Positions 35,008 to 46,351 of a stretch of 64,000 nucleotides of DNA are shown here, piece after piece. The notes beneath the pieces were generated by a model. The model worked only from the letters and a program-made list of their open reading frames with translations, searched no databases and was not told where the DNA came from. This DNA comes from Loripinus fragilis (lineage: Eukaryota > Mollusca > Bivalvia > Lucinida > Lucinidae): assembly GCA_964019695.1 (NCBI GenBank), contig OZ026526.1, forward strand, positions 10,063,254-10,127,253, read 5' to 3'. The translations under genes and the position numbers were made by a program. The first letter of the stretch is position 1. The number at the start of each line of letters is the position of its first letter.

Positions 35008-35319
35008 TTAAGCTCTGGTCTCAACTTCTCTTATTTTCACCTTTCCAGTGCGCTCTATAATGGTGTTATTTTCATTGTCTGGGCAGGCGCAAGTATTTTG
35101 AAGAATGCTTCCTGGCTTAGACAATGTGTTATTTTGGTCATTATTGTAATAAATCCTTCCTTTATGGGAACATCTCACACCTTCATCAGCCAAATTGCAA
35201 TAATCAGTGATGATATATGAAATAATAGTAAAAACTAAAGCAGATAACAACAATTTAACCTTGATCAAATATTGAATATTAAAGTAATTGTACAAGCAAT
35301 GGCTTTTGAGAAAAAACAC
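35008..35319 (-). CDS. Doubtful small reading frame, possibly secreted
   Basis: A 103-codon frame antisense to LIPE intron 1. An internal stretch (VKLLLSALVFTIISYIITDY) could be a signal peptide or a membrane segment; a polar tail with four cysteines follows (YCNLADEGVRC and NTCACPDNE). No family is recognised, the Met lies about 20 residues before the hydrophobic part, and AT-rich DNA often gives such frames by chance. It might be an exon of a nested gene, or nothing. Confidence 0.2.
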   Translation of the reverse strand: MFFLKSHCLYNYFNIQYLIKVKLLLSALVFTIISYIITDYCNLADEGVRCSHKGRIYYNNDQNNTLSKPGSILQNTCACPDNENNTIIERTGKVKIREVETRA

Positions 35320-35508
35320 TATGAAAATAAGAACTGTCTTTTATTTCAATATAATAATAATAATATAACAAAGTCACTTGACACTTAATATAATCTGGTC
35401 TCCTCTGTCTTTGAAACAAAATAAATCTATTGTGATTGTTGTTACCAGACAGGACACGACAGTCCAATGTTTGTAATGCCAGGGTGCACAAATTTAGAAC
35501 CACAATAT

Positions 35509-35998
35509 CTGCCATAGTACATATCACCAGGATCCACAGCCTGATGACATTGCCTGTACTTTTTTGGAGGAGAAGAGGAAAAAATACACTAAGCAGAGTT
35601 CAAGAAAGGAGACAGAAACACACCAGAGACTTACAAACTAGTGTCTCTTTACTCCATTGCCTGCAAGACACTGGAGCATATTGTTTTCAGTACATGTAGC
35701 ATACACAAACACCGTAAAGACTCACAGCATACTCATACTTTCAAAAGAGACGGTATTGTGAGACACAGCTGAAAGCCTTTGGCAAAATCTCCCCACCACT
35801 ACCTACTGCATAAACTCCAATTATGATGGGGTTACTTATTATCAGCACCCAATGCAGTAGAGTCAAGAGGTGCCCTTAGGAAGCGTTCTGGGACCTCTGC
35901 TCTTCCCACTGTTTATAAAAGATCTGCCATAGTACATATCACCAGGATCCACAGCCTGATGGCATTGCCTGTACTTTTTGGAGAAGAGGGAAAAGAAC
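35509..35998 (+). pseudogene. Non-LTR retrotransposon relic with internal duplicate
   Basis: Translation at 35641-35760 reads VSLYSIACKTLEHIVFS and then KDSQHTHTFKRDGIVRHS with a stop. These match the LINE reverse transcriptase entry motifs (SLTSIxCKxLEHI; DSQHGFRxxRSCxTQL). Near 35790 PHHYLLHKLQ matches the motif after the first catalytic Asp block, which is missing. A segment of about 70 bp at 35509-35580 (ctgccatagtacatatcacc) is repeated at 35929-35998. Dead and rearranged. Confidence 0.8.
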
Positions 35999-36409
35999 TG
36001 ATTTGTACTATTAGCAAAAAAAAAAAGTAATGCCTACCTAACGACCCTGTTTTTTTCTGGCAAGGAACCTGAAACACAACTATTCTTTTTTGGCCTTAGT
36101 GAAACGCTGAAAAATAACTTTCAGTTCTTAAACAAAATCTGCACTGGACAGAAAGTAAACCAACTAATGATCGGTAACTGTCACTCTTAGTCTAAGCTAC
36201 ACAGGAACACACCTGATAATTAAAGCTGGGTAAACAGCAAGTAGAAACGCAGTGATCACCTTTTATTATAAACAAAATAATGAGATATGTAGCTCTGTCA
36301 CAAAATACCTCTTCAGTTGAAATTTTGCATAATCACTGACCTGGGTCTGTGCTCTTTGTCTAGGCCTTTTAAGCAGACAAATAGTGTTCAAAATTTTAGA
36401 AGTGTATAC

Positions 36410-36656
36410 ATGGGTGAAAGTTTTCAGGGTTATTCCTGAATTCAGGATTTTGAGGCTGACTTTCCATAGAAAGTCAGCCTCAAAATGCTGAATTCAACAG
36501 ACTATAATACATGTAGCTTCTCTGGTTTATTTCTGTATGTGTTAAGACAACTGGCCATTTTAATGTGAAATTGCTATTATTTTGTAGGCATAATGTCTGT
36601 TTTAAAGTTTGAATTTCGAAAGTTCAGGATTTTGGAAATTTTTGACTTTCACCCAT
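36410..36656. repeat. ATGGGTGAAAGT foldback MITE (M5), upstream of exon 2
   Basis: Ends atgggtgaaagttttcagg and gactttcacccat are inverted. The centre pairs ttttgaggctgactttcc with gaaagtcagcctcaaaa. It ends 19 nt before LIPE exon 2. Confidence 0.9.
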
Positions 36657-36675
36657 ACATTTGTTGCTTTTGTAG

Positions 36676-36949
36676 GTGTTGTCTGTACCTGTTACAACTA
36701 TGTCGCCATATTCACACCAGCAAGGCAAGCCTCTTCTTCCAGTCGGCAAGGTACTGCAAGGACCTGGAGTGCTACGTGGAAACCCTCGGACAGCTCACAG
36801 CCTGCCTCCACTACTTGAAGCAGCTGATGTCCTATTGTACAGATGGGGAGCTCTTCCTACTGGATGATAGTGTGGTTGGTGATAGTCTGCTCTTGCAGCT
36901 TGAGATGATCAACACAGATTGCTTCTATGGGAGGTGTGTCGGCTTTCAG
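36676..36949 (+). CDS. LIPE: LIPE exon 2
   Basis: Acceptor tgcttttgtag, donor cag/gtaagt. It encodes CCLYLLQLCRHIHTSKASLF through CFYGRCVGFQ, aligning with vertebrate HSL [20 protein letters not shown] and CFYGRCLGFQ. Its first base completes the split Arg codon from exon 1, and it ends in phase 0. It belongs to the helical N-terminal domain. The open frame extends 5' of the acceptor only because the MITE there happens to be open. Confidence 0.93.
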
Positions 36950-36970
36950 GTAAGTCAAGTCCACCCTCAC

Positions 36971-37211
36971 ATGGGTGAAAGTTTTAAGGATTAATCCTGA
37001 ATTCAGGATTTTGAGGCAGACTTTCCATAGAAAGTCAGCCTCAAAATCCTGAATTAAGGAGATTATAATAGCTTCTTTGATTAGTTTTCAGATTATCTAA
37101 GCACAATTAATCATTTTAACTTTAAATAATCCATTTTTGTAGCCAACCTGCAAGTTTTAAAATTTGAATTTCAAAGGTTCAGGATTTTTGAAATTTTGAA
37201 CTTTCACCCAT
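36971..37211. repeat. Foldback MITE (M5), downstream of exon 2
   Basis: Second copy of the element at 36410-36656, starting 22 nt after the exon 2 donor: atgggtgaaagttttaagga at the left, gaactttcacccatg at the right, the same centre (gactttccatagaaagtc). Confidence 0.9.
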
Positions 37212-37254
37212 GCCCTCAACTCTTTGTCTACTTGGGTATTTTTTTCATGATTTT

Positions 37255-37385
37255 TTGTCGTCTGCTGATTTTTTTCAAAGTCAACTTTTTGGAAAAACTC
37301 TTTCCGGAATTCCATCAGTGGAAAACAATTTGGATCCAGATCAGGTCTGACATTTTGTTTTCAAAGGTTATCAGCGGACAGCATT
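37255..37385. repeat. Family M3 MITE, copy 5
   Basis: Starts tcgtctgctgattttttt, has ggatccagatcaggtctgac and ends ggttatcagcggacagc. The central palindromic half is deleted. Confidence 0.7.
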
Positions 37386-37509
37386 GGAAGGCAAAGATGC
37401 TCCCCTTGCCATAGAAAGGGGCATTCAGTTCTCACATTTTTGCCCCCAAATTTTGTTAAATGAATGAATGATCAAACAAATTTTGTGACATTTTCTACCA
37501 AACCAGGGA

Positions 37510-37950
37510 TACAGACTAACCTTTTTTCAACAGGAGCAAGTTGGGCCCCTAAAACGAAATGATTTGGGGCCCAGCCCAAAACTAAGGGACCCAGGATTCG
37601 GGGATAATTTAACTCATTCATCACCACTACCAAGCGTTTGCTTTACTCTTACTTGAAGTTAGAGACCATCAAAATCTGTATTCCTCTTATTATTTACCAT
37701 TTAACAGTATTGGGAATCAACTAAATGAAGATTTGTAAACTTCCAGCAGCTAAGGGTGTCAGATTTGACAAGACTTCAAGTTGTCATGGTTGGTCTGCAG
37801 TGTGTGATTGTGGTATGTCTTGATCATACTCACTCACTTTTACATACCTTTACATACTACCCTTTTTTCAGGGGCAAGCTGGGCCCCTGAACATTTAGTT
37901 TTAGGGGCCCAGCCCAAAATTTAGGGGCACTGGGCTACTGGGCCCCTGTT
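37510..37950. repeat. LIPE: GGGCCC-rich duplicated block in intron 2
   Basis: The stretch at 37525-37595 (caagttgggcccctaaaac, ggggcccagcccaaaact) recurs at 37865-37950 (aagctgggcccctgaac, ggggcccagcccaaaattta). 37790-37860 holds a short type 2 retroelement tail piece. Confidence 0.65.
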
Positions 37951-38635
37951 AGTCTTTTCCCTGCAAACACCGCCATACCGATTTCCAGAATCGTAAGGAT
38001 AATTGAGGGTTTTTCTTGGTGAAGCGGTATTGCACTTAATAAGGTGATTTTTTTGTTGCTGAAGTCATTAAGGCTTAACTGACATAATAATCTGATTTAA
38101 AATGATGAATCCAGCTTTGTAGCATACTGACAGGGTCACCCCTTAGCCCTATGCTGTTTATCAAAGCTGTGCATATACCAGTAATGCATACACTGCCTGG
38201 TTTAATACCAAAATATTTAGGCTTAAATTTTACAGGTAACTAGAAAACAGAAAAAAATTGGCAACACACAATAATTTTGATGCTAAAATGTCAATTAACT
38301 TCTAATCAAGAAAATCAGTAGTACCCACTCTTATTTTTTATTCATTTATCAGAAAGTTACTGACAATTTGAAATTCTGATGTGGAGTCATCAAAATGACA
38401 TTATTTAATTTTTTCAGCAGGGAACAGCTTGTGTGTTACTCTGCATGCAGTGATTTTATTTGGCCATTTTTGAGGCCGTATATGGGAGTCATTCCCAATC
38501 CAAAAATGGCCTTTATTTTCCCAATTTCATGTATTTTAGCTCTTATTTTCCCAATTTTAATAAAATATTTTCCCAAATGTGTAGGAAAAGGTAGCTTCCC
38601 AAAATCCCAAATAAAATCACTGGCATGTTAAAATT

Positions 38636-38825
38636 AGATGTGGGAGCTCACTGGTAGAGCACTTGACTAGAGACCGAAGGGCTGTGGGTTCGAGCCTCAC
38701 CGGTGTCACTGTGTTGTGTCCTTGAGCAAGAACATTAATCCTAGCTTAGTACTGGTTCAACCCAGGAAGACCCGTCCCTATATAACTGAAAGATTGTTGA
38801 TGGGATGCAAAGAATCAAACAAACA
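38636..38825 (+). repeat. tRNA-derived SINE in LIPE intron 2
   Basis: Head gctcactggtagagcacttg and gtgggttcgagcctcac, body ctagcttagtactggttcaa, tail gcaaagaatcaaac. Confidence 0.85.
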
Positions 38826-39010
38826 AAATTAGATGTGCAAACAAACTATCATCAGTAGACTTGCCATAGCAATATTATTTTCTCAACTGCTTGGACAGGC
38901 TGTAGCAGAATACATGTATAAATATAAAGTTTGCACACTTGTTTCTCTATTGGATTTCCACCTTTCTCAATTAATAAATCCTATATCTTAAATAGAATGA
39001 TTGCACAATA

Positions 39011-39227
39011 CAGTAAAACCTGTGTAAAACAGCCACTCAATGATAGACAAAAAAGATCTAAATGACAAATGGTAGCTTAATGAAGGTCGAAAATATTGCA
39101 GAATGCTTCCCTTGGAGCATTCTGAAATACATGTACATTGTGCTTTTGACCTGCATTAAGCGATAATTGGCTTTGAAAACCAATGTTTGGTCTCTTTGAG
39201 AGTGGCTGTTTTACACAGGTTTTACTG
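39011..39227. repeat. Pogo-type MITE (M1), copy 3, before exon 3
   Basis: cagtaaaacctgtgtaaaac at the left, its inverse at the right, TA on both sides. It ends 46 nt before LIPE exon 3. Confidence 0.92.
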
Positions 39228-39273
39228 TAAGCTCTATGTACTTGTATGCTTCTGTATTTGCGATATATTTCAG

Positions 39274-39429
39274 TTTTCTCAGTCAATACAGAAAGCCCTT
39301 CAAGCAGTCATGGTTCTCATGGCAACCTTTAGTGAATGTTACGAGGAGCCTTCTCAAGTGATGCAGATAGCCAGCTCATTGCTTAACAGTGGCAAATATG
39401 TGATCGACCAGGAACTCCGAGCTAGACAG
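39274..39429 (+). CDS. LIPE: LIPE exon 3
   Basis: 52 codons, phase 0 at both ends; acceptor atatatttcag, donor cag/gtttgt, a weaker donor than the others. It encodes FSQSIQKALQAVMVLMATFS followed by SSLLNSGKYVIDQELRARQ, matching vertebrate FTPAIRPFLQTISIGLVSF and [20 protein letters not shown]. It is part of the helical N-terminal domain. Confidence 0.92.
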
Positions 39430-39540
39430 GTTTGTTTAACTCAAAGAGCATGCAAAACAAATATTAATACTGATGGATAATAATATAACAGATACACTCA
39501 AAATAATCCCTATGGCTTTCACAGTACACTATAAGGTTAA

Positions 39541-39735
39541 TTTTGTCTGCTGGGTAATTTTACATGCTTTTGTTGTCATCTGCTGACTTTTTCAAAATTA
39601 ACTTTTTCCAAAAGTTATTTTAGGAACACTATCAGAGTGTCAAACAGCATGGATCCAGATCAGGACTGACGTTCAGTCGGTCCTGATCTGAGTCCAAACT
39701 GTTTGCAAAGTTATCAGCAGACAACAAAAGTGGCC
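39541..39735. repeat. Family M3 MITE, copy 6
   Basis: Contains gtcatctgctgactttttca, ggatccagatcaggactgac, the complementary gtcctgatctgagtccaaac, and gttatcagcagacaacaaaa. Present in inverted orientation relative to copies 1-4. Confidence 0.8.
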
Positions 39736-39814
39736 ACTAGCTAGCTAGAAAATAGTTAACATTAGTCCAGATGAACAATTTTTGTTTCTTATTCATCAGT
39801 TTTGACATTTGTTT

Positions 39815-40420
39815 TTGGTGTTCAAAAGAAGGTACTGAACCATCTCATTGTGACAGTTCTTTAAATCACTGCTTCTTTCATTGTAACAATAACGTTGTAA
39901 CAATGAGCGTCACCAATTCTTTGAAATAGCTAGAGACTTACAACCACTTACCATCAACACAATATTATACGGTAATGAAACAATCAATCAACTTAACATA
40001 GAATTATTTAGTACAGTGCACGAATATATAAAGAACACCAAACGTTTTGAAAGCACATGAGCACACTTCCCATTAATTAGAACGTCTAAATGTTATTATA
40101 TAACCGCTGTCTCCTCGACTATGCCCTATATCCCCTTGTCTGTAGGGGCGGTCTGCTCCATGGAACTGGTTGACCTTATGGAAAAACATGGAAATGGAGT
40201 ATTAAAGTTTTCATGAAAATTGGGTCAATTTAAAGAGAAGATTTAATGTCAATTTGTTCTAATTTTGCACTCAATGTTTATTTATTTATTGTTGAAGATA
40301 TGTTTTATAGCCAGGTTTACATGCTAAGAGTTAAGATTTAGAGGGTCGTAACTGATGTTGCAAGAACTTGTGACCCAACCCCATTGCTGTTGTTTGTGGC
40401 AATAAAATCTGTTTAAACTA
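39815..40420 (+). pseudogene. LINE 3' end relic in LIPE intron 3
   Basis: GNETINQLNIELFSTVHEYI and KNTKRFEST then stop (about 39970-40060) match the C-terminal end typical of CR1/L2/jockey-like LINE ORF2. A non-coding tail follows, ending with aataaaatctgtttaaacta near 40400. Upstream catalytic domains are absent, as in a 5'-truncated insertion. Confidence 0.7.
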
Positions 40421-41435
40421 ATTCTTTATAATACCAACAACAGATGATTTGTTAGAGCAATAAAAATATAGGTCTCAAAAATCACTATATGGTTCAAACA
40501 TGTTTTTTCATACATCCAGGGGACAAAAATATTTCAATATTGCACTTGTCCTGCAGGACCAGTGATTTACAATTTTCACTTGTCCTGCAAACACATGCAC
40601 TCGTCCTATAAAAGTGTATGCAATAAAGAACATCAGGGAGTAATATAAACTTATAAAGTTCCTTATATCACTGCTAAAATTACATTTACCCAATCAGTTT
40701 CATATCTGCATCACATACACTGATAAAAAGATTTCACGGTCAATACTCATCCAGTTCAGAAAATGCTAGTTTTACTCTCAGATTTTAGCACTCATCCAGT
40801 AGGACATCTAGAAAGGACAAATAATTCTTCCCAAAGCACTGGTCCTACAGGACCATAGCTTTTGGAGGAATTACTTGTCCTTTCTAGATTTATCTCGTAA
40901 TTTAGAGTTTTGTCCCCTGTGCATTAATGTTCACCAGGTCCTGAGGGAAATGTTAACTGAGGGACTTATCAAATGTCAATGTATTGAAAAAACATGTTGA
41001 TCTCTATTATTGCATAATTAAATTAACGAAATATTCATAAAAAATTTGCAAAAAATATGGGACTAGATTTGGTCGCCATTTCACAGTCAACACATAGCTT
41101 GAAGCTTTCAGTCACTATCCATCTTCCAGGCCTAATGCAATTATACTATAAGAGTGATTAACAATTTAACAGATCGGCAAACATAAGATTTTTTGTGGCC
41201 TGAAACGAGTATTATAAGGTACCAGACCCATGCATCAACAGCATGTAAATTGCCGTGTTAATATATGGGTTTGTGCTTGTTGAAACATGGCTGTTAAAAG
41301 CATGCATCACAGATTTTATGCAATGATAATTGTTAAAAAGAAGGGAATTAATTGCTAATCACTTTGAAATAAGGCCATTAATCACTAATTGATTTACCCC
41401 ATCCAGACCCGCCTTTATGGACCAGCACACAAACA
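40421..41435. other. LIPE: Intron 3 sequence with no defined feature
   Basis: Apart from a loosely repetitive stretch (about 40520-40920, with variants of cttgtcctgcagga and ggaccagtg) nothing was recognised. Confidence 0.4.
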
Positions 41436-41439
41436 TAGG

Positions 41440-41587
41440 ACCAGTTAAGCAAATATTTAAGCGTAAAATTGCGATTGCTTTCTTATCCATCAGTTTAAAC
41501 ATGTGTTTTGGGTGCTCAACAACATATGTTTTGATTGAGAAATAAGAAAATAATTTTCAGTTACACACTCTTATCTGGGGGCCTGAC
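41440..41587. repeat. AAGAACCGTCTC foldback MITE (M2), centre-deleted copy
   Basis: Outer parts of M2 are present (taagcgtaaaattgcgattg, acatgtgttttgggtgctca, atgttttgattgagaaataa) but the palindromic centre is missing. Confidence 0.75.
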
Positions 41588-41721
41588 AAAATTTTGGTAC
41601 TTAGGCCTAAGGGGAGCAGCGAAGGCTCAGACAAGCCTAAGCAAATGTCCAGTCTCTCCAAAGACCTTGCCCAATTAATAAACAAAGAAAGAATGTATTT
41701 CAGAAGGCACAGGCCATAATT

Positions 41722-42228
41722 ATGCCCCCGCCATGATAATGGCCGGGGCATTAAGTATTACTTCCGTCCGTACGTACTCACGTCTGTCCCCACGACATCC
41801 GCCCTCTAAATCGAATAACTCAAATATTTTTTATCAGAGTTTTATGAAACTTGGTCACATTGTTAAGTACCGTGATGTCTTCTTCAAGTTCGATAATGGT
41901 CCATATCACACTATGCTTTCAGCAGTTAGGGCCCTTTGTTTATGAAAAATCACCGTTTTAAACGATGTCCGCTCTCTAAGTCGAATAGTTTTGATCAGAA
42001 ATTTATGCCTGTTTTAAACGATGTCCGCTCTCTAAGTCGAATAGTTTTGATCAGAATTTTATGGAACTTTGTCACATTGTTTAGTACCATGATGTTTTCT
42101 TCAAGTTTGATAATGGTCAATATGGCAACATGCTTTAAGGTGTTATTGCCCTTTGTTAATGACAATTCCCTATTTATACAAATTTGGCAATAGCGGGGGC
42201 ATCCGTGTCCCATGGACACATTTCTAGT
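41722..42228. repeat. GCCCCCGC-ended GTCCGTC element
   Basis: Ends tatgcccccgccatgat and aatagcgggggcat are inverted. A tccgtccgtac block follows the left end, then degenerate tandem units with gaatagttttgatcagaa and ccatgatgttttcttcaag. Confidence 0.75.
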
Positions 42229-42314
42229 TTATTTGAGCATCTTGCTCCACTATTTAGCTTGCAAAAAGCAGTCTCATAATGGCCTCCCTGTTTGATATTC
42301 TCACAAGTACAAAG

Positions 42315-42500
42315 GTCCAGATAAGGACACTTTATGAGCATAAAATTGTAATTATTTTCTAACCCATCAATTTAAACATGTGTTTTTGGAGCTCAAAAGA
42401 ACCGTCTCAATGAGACGGTTCTTTTGAATACCCACAACATATGTTTTGGATGAGAAATAAATAAATAGTTTTACAATACGCACTCTTGTCTTTAGGCCTG
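42315..42500. repeat. M2 foldback MITE, copy 2
   Basis: The centre ctcaaaagaaccgtctcaat with its complement gagacggttcttttg forms a near-perfect hairpin. Flanks are tttaaacatgtgtttttgga and acaacatatgttttggatga. Confidence 0.88.
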
Positions 42501-42642
42501 TAAATTTGTGAATTCCAGCACTGATAACCAATGTTTTATTTAAGAATGGAAAGAGATGAATGGTCATCATTAAAGATCATTATTTTTACCATAAACCTTG
42601 TTAGAATTTTCCTTCATGGCATTACTAATACAAGTTGTTGTA

Positions 42643-42804
42643 CAGTAAAACCTGTCTTAAGCGGCCACTCAAAAATAGACAAAACAAAGATATCAATTAT
42701 AAATGGTAGCTTAATGATGATCGAAAATATTGCAGAATGCTCCCCTTGGAGGATTCTGCAATTTTGGTCTTTTTTTGAGTGCCTGCTTAAGACAGGTTTT
42801 ACTG
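42643..42804. repeat. Pogo-type MITE (M1), copy 4, before exon 4
   Basis: cagtaaaacctgtcttaagc at the left, gcttaagacaggttttactg at the right, TA duplication present. It ends 20 nt before LIPE exon 4, leaving only tattttattgtttgttacag. Confidence 0.93.
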
Positions 42805-42824
42805 TATTTTATTGTTTGTTACAG

Positions 42825-42902
42825 GTTGTGAACATCACTAGAACAGGTGATATCAAGTTCTGTAAAGCATTTTGGTCTCTTCCTGAGTCACCAATACTAG
42901 CT
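42825..42902 (+). CDS. LIPE: LIPE exon 4
   Basis: 26 codons, phase 0, acceptor tttgttacag, donor gct/gtaagt. It encodes VVNITRTGDIKFCKAFWSLP and ESPILA, matching vertebrate [20 protein letters not shown]. KAFW is the conserved core. Confidence 0.92.
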
Positions 42903-42929
42903 GTAAGTTTTCTAACACCATTTTGCTAA

Positions 42930-43868
42930 GCTCAGTACGTAGATTTTTTGCTGTTCTTTGAACAAAATGAACAAAAGCAGCCCACTTCTAACAGTGGAAA
43001 ATGAAATAGTCTTAGAAGACCCGCACCAAGTGTTTTCAGATTTGCTGGATTAAGCCCATAGGTTTAGATAAGCAAACATTTTGAGCATAAAATTGTGATT
43101 ATATTCTTACACATCAGATTAAACATGTGTTTTGGGTGCTCAAAAGAACCGTCTCATTGAGACGGTTCTTTTGAGTACCCACAACATATGTTTTGGTTGA
43201 GAAATGAGAAAAAATAATTTTCAAATTCGCACTCTTATCTAGAGGCCTGACTCAGTGTATAGAATTGTTTTGCTATTTTTTAACAAAAGCAGCCCACCTC
43301 TAATAGTGAAAAATGTAAGTCTTAGAGGACCCACACCAAGTGTTTTCAGATTTGCTGGATTAAGCACATAGGCTTAGATAAGCAAACATTTTGAGTGTAA
43401 ACTTTTAAATATTTTCTACCCATCAGTTTTAACATATGTTTTGGATGCTCAAAAGAGCCTTCTCATTAAGATGGTTCTTTTAAGTACCCACAACATATGT
43501 TTTGGTTGAAAAATAAGAAAAAATAATTTTCAAATACACACTCTCATCTAGAACCCTGGCTCAGTGTATAGAATGTTTTGCTTTTCTTTGAACAAAAGCA
43601 GCCAACTTCTAACAGTGGAAAATGAAAGAGGACCAACCCATGCTACCCTACACCAAGTGTTTTCAGATTTGCTGGATTAAGCTCATAGGTTTAGATAAGC
43701 AAAGATTTTGAGCGTAAAATTGTAGATATTTTGTTACCCATAAGTTTTAACATTGGGTGCTCAAAAGAACCATCTCATTGAGACAGTTCTTTTGTGTACC
43801 TGCAACATATGTTTTGGTTGAGAAGTATGAAAATTGATTTTTTGGTATGCACTCTTAAATAAAGGCCT
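42930..43868 (+). repeat. LIPE: Three tandem 310-bp units in intron 4, each with an M2 copy
   Basis: Units start near 42930, 43249 and 43557. Each has acaaaagcagcccacttcta (with variants), gtgttttcagatttgctgga and a complete M2 hairpin. The MITE and about 120 bp of flank were amplified together. Confidence 0.88.
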
Positions 43869-43936
43869 GTTCAAGCCAATGACTTGTATTCCAGTTGTTT
43901 GCCAAAAATAGCAATATTGAATTGATTATTTTTTTT

Positions 43937-44122
43937 GTTTGATTTGATTCTTTACGTCCCAGTCAACAATTTTTCAGTTATGTCAGGACAGTCTTCCTGG
44001 GTTGAATCAGTACTAAGCAAGGATTAATGTGTCTTGCTCAAGGACGCAACACAATGCGGCTGGTGCAGCTCGAACCTGTAACCCCTTGATCTCAAGTCAA
44101 GCACTGAGCCACTGCTCTCCCC
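43937..44122 (-). repeat. tRNA-derived SINE, minus strand
   Basis: Reverse complement of the SINE consensus: tgattctttacgtcccagtc at the left, then cttcctgggttgaatcagta, gtgtcttgctcaaggac and a degraded head ending ccactgctctcccc. Confidence 0.85.
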
Positions 44123-44310
44123 ATTGAATTGATTATATCAAGGTATTGCTGCCTAATTTGCAGACAAAAAATGTCCACTTTTAATGATCATTTAAATAAT
44201 TCTATGGTAGCTAGCTCATTGGTAAATCACCTATGTTTTTCTAAAGATTTTTTATGGCATTCATTGCTCTACAATAAGCAAAATTGTAACTTTTTTCTTA
44301 CCCCATCATT

Positions 44311-45840
44311 AGCTCACCTGAGCCGAAGGCTCCGAGGTGAGCTATTAGTATACCAGTGACTCCGGCGTCCGTCGTCCGTCCGTCAACATTTTCAAACATC
44401 TTCTCCTCTGAAACCACTGGGCCAGTTGAACTCAAATTTCATATGGAGACTCCTTAGGATGGGGGAACAAAATTTTGTTCAAATGGTTCCGGTCACATGA
44501 CCAAGATGGCCGCCATGCCCATATATGGTAAAAACCCTTTCAAAATCTTCTTCTCCAGAACCAGAAGGCCGATGACCTTGGGACTTGATATGTAGCATTG
44601 GGGATGAGGGGCCTACCAAGTTTGTTCAAATGATGATCCTAGGTTGACCTTGACCTACTTAACGTCAAGGTCAAATTTGCTTCCTAATGCATTTAAATGG
44701 GGAAATTTTTGAAAAGTTGATTTTTTTAAAACTACTGAAGCCAATGTCATTATTCTCACTTGGTATATTTAATCTAATGTGACAATGGCTAAAAACAAGT
44801 TCCAAAGGTCAAGGTTGACCTTTGACCTCTCAGCCAAGCCGCTCATATTGGAGTCCCATCAATATATTTAAACATAGTTTTCTCAGAAACCATTGGGCCA
44901 ATTGAACTCAAATTTCATATGAAAACTCCTTACAAAAAGTTAGCCAAGATTCAAACAAATTATTTAGGTCACTAGACCAAGATGGCCGACATGCCCATAT
45001 ATGGTAAAGACCCTTTAAAAATCTTCTTCTCCAGAACCAGAAGGCTGATGACCTTGGGACTTAGTATGTAACATTTTGGATGTTGGGCCTACCAAGTTTG
45101 TTCAAATGATGATCCTAGGTTGACCTTGACCTACTTAACATCAAGGTCAAATTTGCTTCCGATTGCATTTAAATGTGAAATTTTTGGAAAAGCTGATTTT
45201 TTGAATACTGTTGAAGCCAAAGTCATTATTCTCACTTGATATGCGAAACCTAATGAGACAATGGCTATAAATAAGTTTCAAGGTCAAGGCCACTGCACCC
45301 ATATATGTTAAAAACCCTTTAAATATCTTATTCTCTGGAACAAAAGGCCAATGGCCTTGGGACTTGGTATGTAGCAATTGGGATGTGGTCTCTACCAGGT
45401 TTGCACAAATGATGAATTTAGCTTGACCTACTTTATGGCAAGGTCAAATTTGATTCCTAATGTATTTATATGGGAATAATCTTGAAATGTTCATTTTCTA
45501 TGACTGTTTAAGCCACAATCTTAATACTTTCGAGAAATGTTTAACCCGATGAGACAATGGCTTTATATAAGTACCAAATGTCAAGCTAACCTGTGATCTT
45601 TTATCCAGTGCTACTCATTTGGACTGCCACATACCTATATAAACATTGGTTTCTCAGATATCACCGGGCTGTTTGATGGAGTATTCATTAGATTGTTTTT
45701 AGTCACTTGACCAAAATGGCTGCAACCCCCATATATGGTAATACAAAATATGTTTTATTATAAGCTGTAGTTGACCTTGACCTATTTTAACATAATTAAA
45801 GATGTCAGGTGAGCGCCTCAGGACCTTCAGGTCCTCTAGT
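44311..45840 (+). repeat. CTCACCTGAGC-type GTCCGTC element, 1.5 kb
   Basis: Left end ttagctcacctgagccgaag with gtccgtcgtccgtccgtc at about 44366; right end tcaggtgagcgcctcaggac. The interior is three to four degenerate units with aaatcttcttctccagaacc, ggaccttgggactt-like blocks and gttgaccttgacctactt. Non-autonomous, no coding frame. Confidence 0.8.
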
Positions 45841-45972
45841 TTTTAACATGTTTTGGATGCTCAAAAGAACCGTCTCGAGAGATGGTGCTAATGACTACCT
45901 GCAACTTTTATTTTGTATGAGAAATAGAAATAAGAAAATCAATTTTTGGTTATGCACTCTTGTCTAGGAGTG
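45841..45972. repeat. M2 foldback MITE, degraded copy
   Basis: ggatgctcaaaagaaccgtc is followed by a diverged right half and a gcactcttgtctaggag end. It abuts the preceding element. Confidence 0.7.
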
Positions 45973-46351
45973 AGTTCTAAATGAGATAGTTAGGAACATT
46001 TAGTTAGATTTAATCAAACACAGCTGAGTCTGGAATAAACATCACATTAGCATCATCACTAGAAAAGCTGTCTTGGGGTTTGCAACCATCTAAGGCTCAA
46101 TTCAGGCTGCTCATCTACAGTGACTAGCTAGAAGATTGATACTTCCTGTGCAGCAGGGGTATCTGTAATTCTCTTCAGAGAGCCGGATACGCAGGCTGGT
46201 CTGCGCCTTTCTTGTTTGTATGCAACAAAGTCAGGTTTTCTTGCGTCTGTGCCCATATTTTTCCATTAGAAGATGCTATTAAACCATGATGCTGGTCAAG
46301 CATTGATGTTTGTTTAAACTAACAATCTTTTGACCTTTAACTTTTTTTCAG

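Larger units (their letters stand above)
30198..36675 (+). other. LIPE: LIPE intron 1 (6.5 kb)
   Basis: GT-AG intron. It contains an inverted repeat pair (30297-30392 and 33430-33530), G-run element remnants (31040-31350), the AGGTCA-rich tandem element (32237-33330), two SINEs with a local duplication (33592-34590), a possible opposite-strand small reading frame (35008-35319), a LINE relic (35636-35930) and a foldback MITE abutting the acceptor (36410-36656). Confidence 0.85.

Noticed and set aside
36593..36675. Extension of LIPE exon 2 upstream to a Met at 36593
   Set aside because: That part is the M5 MITE; the acceptor at 36675 restores the Arg codon split with exon 1 and aligns with HSL.
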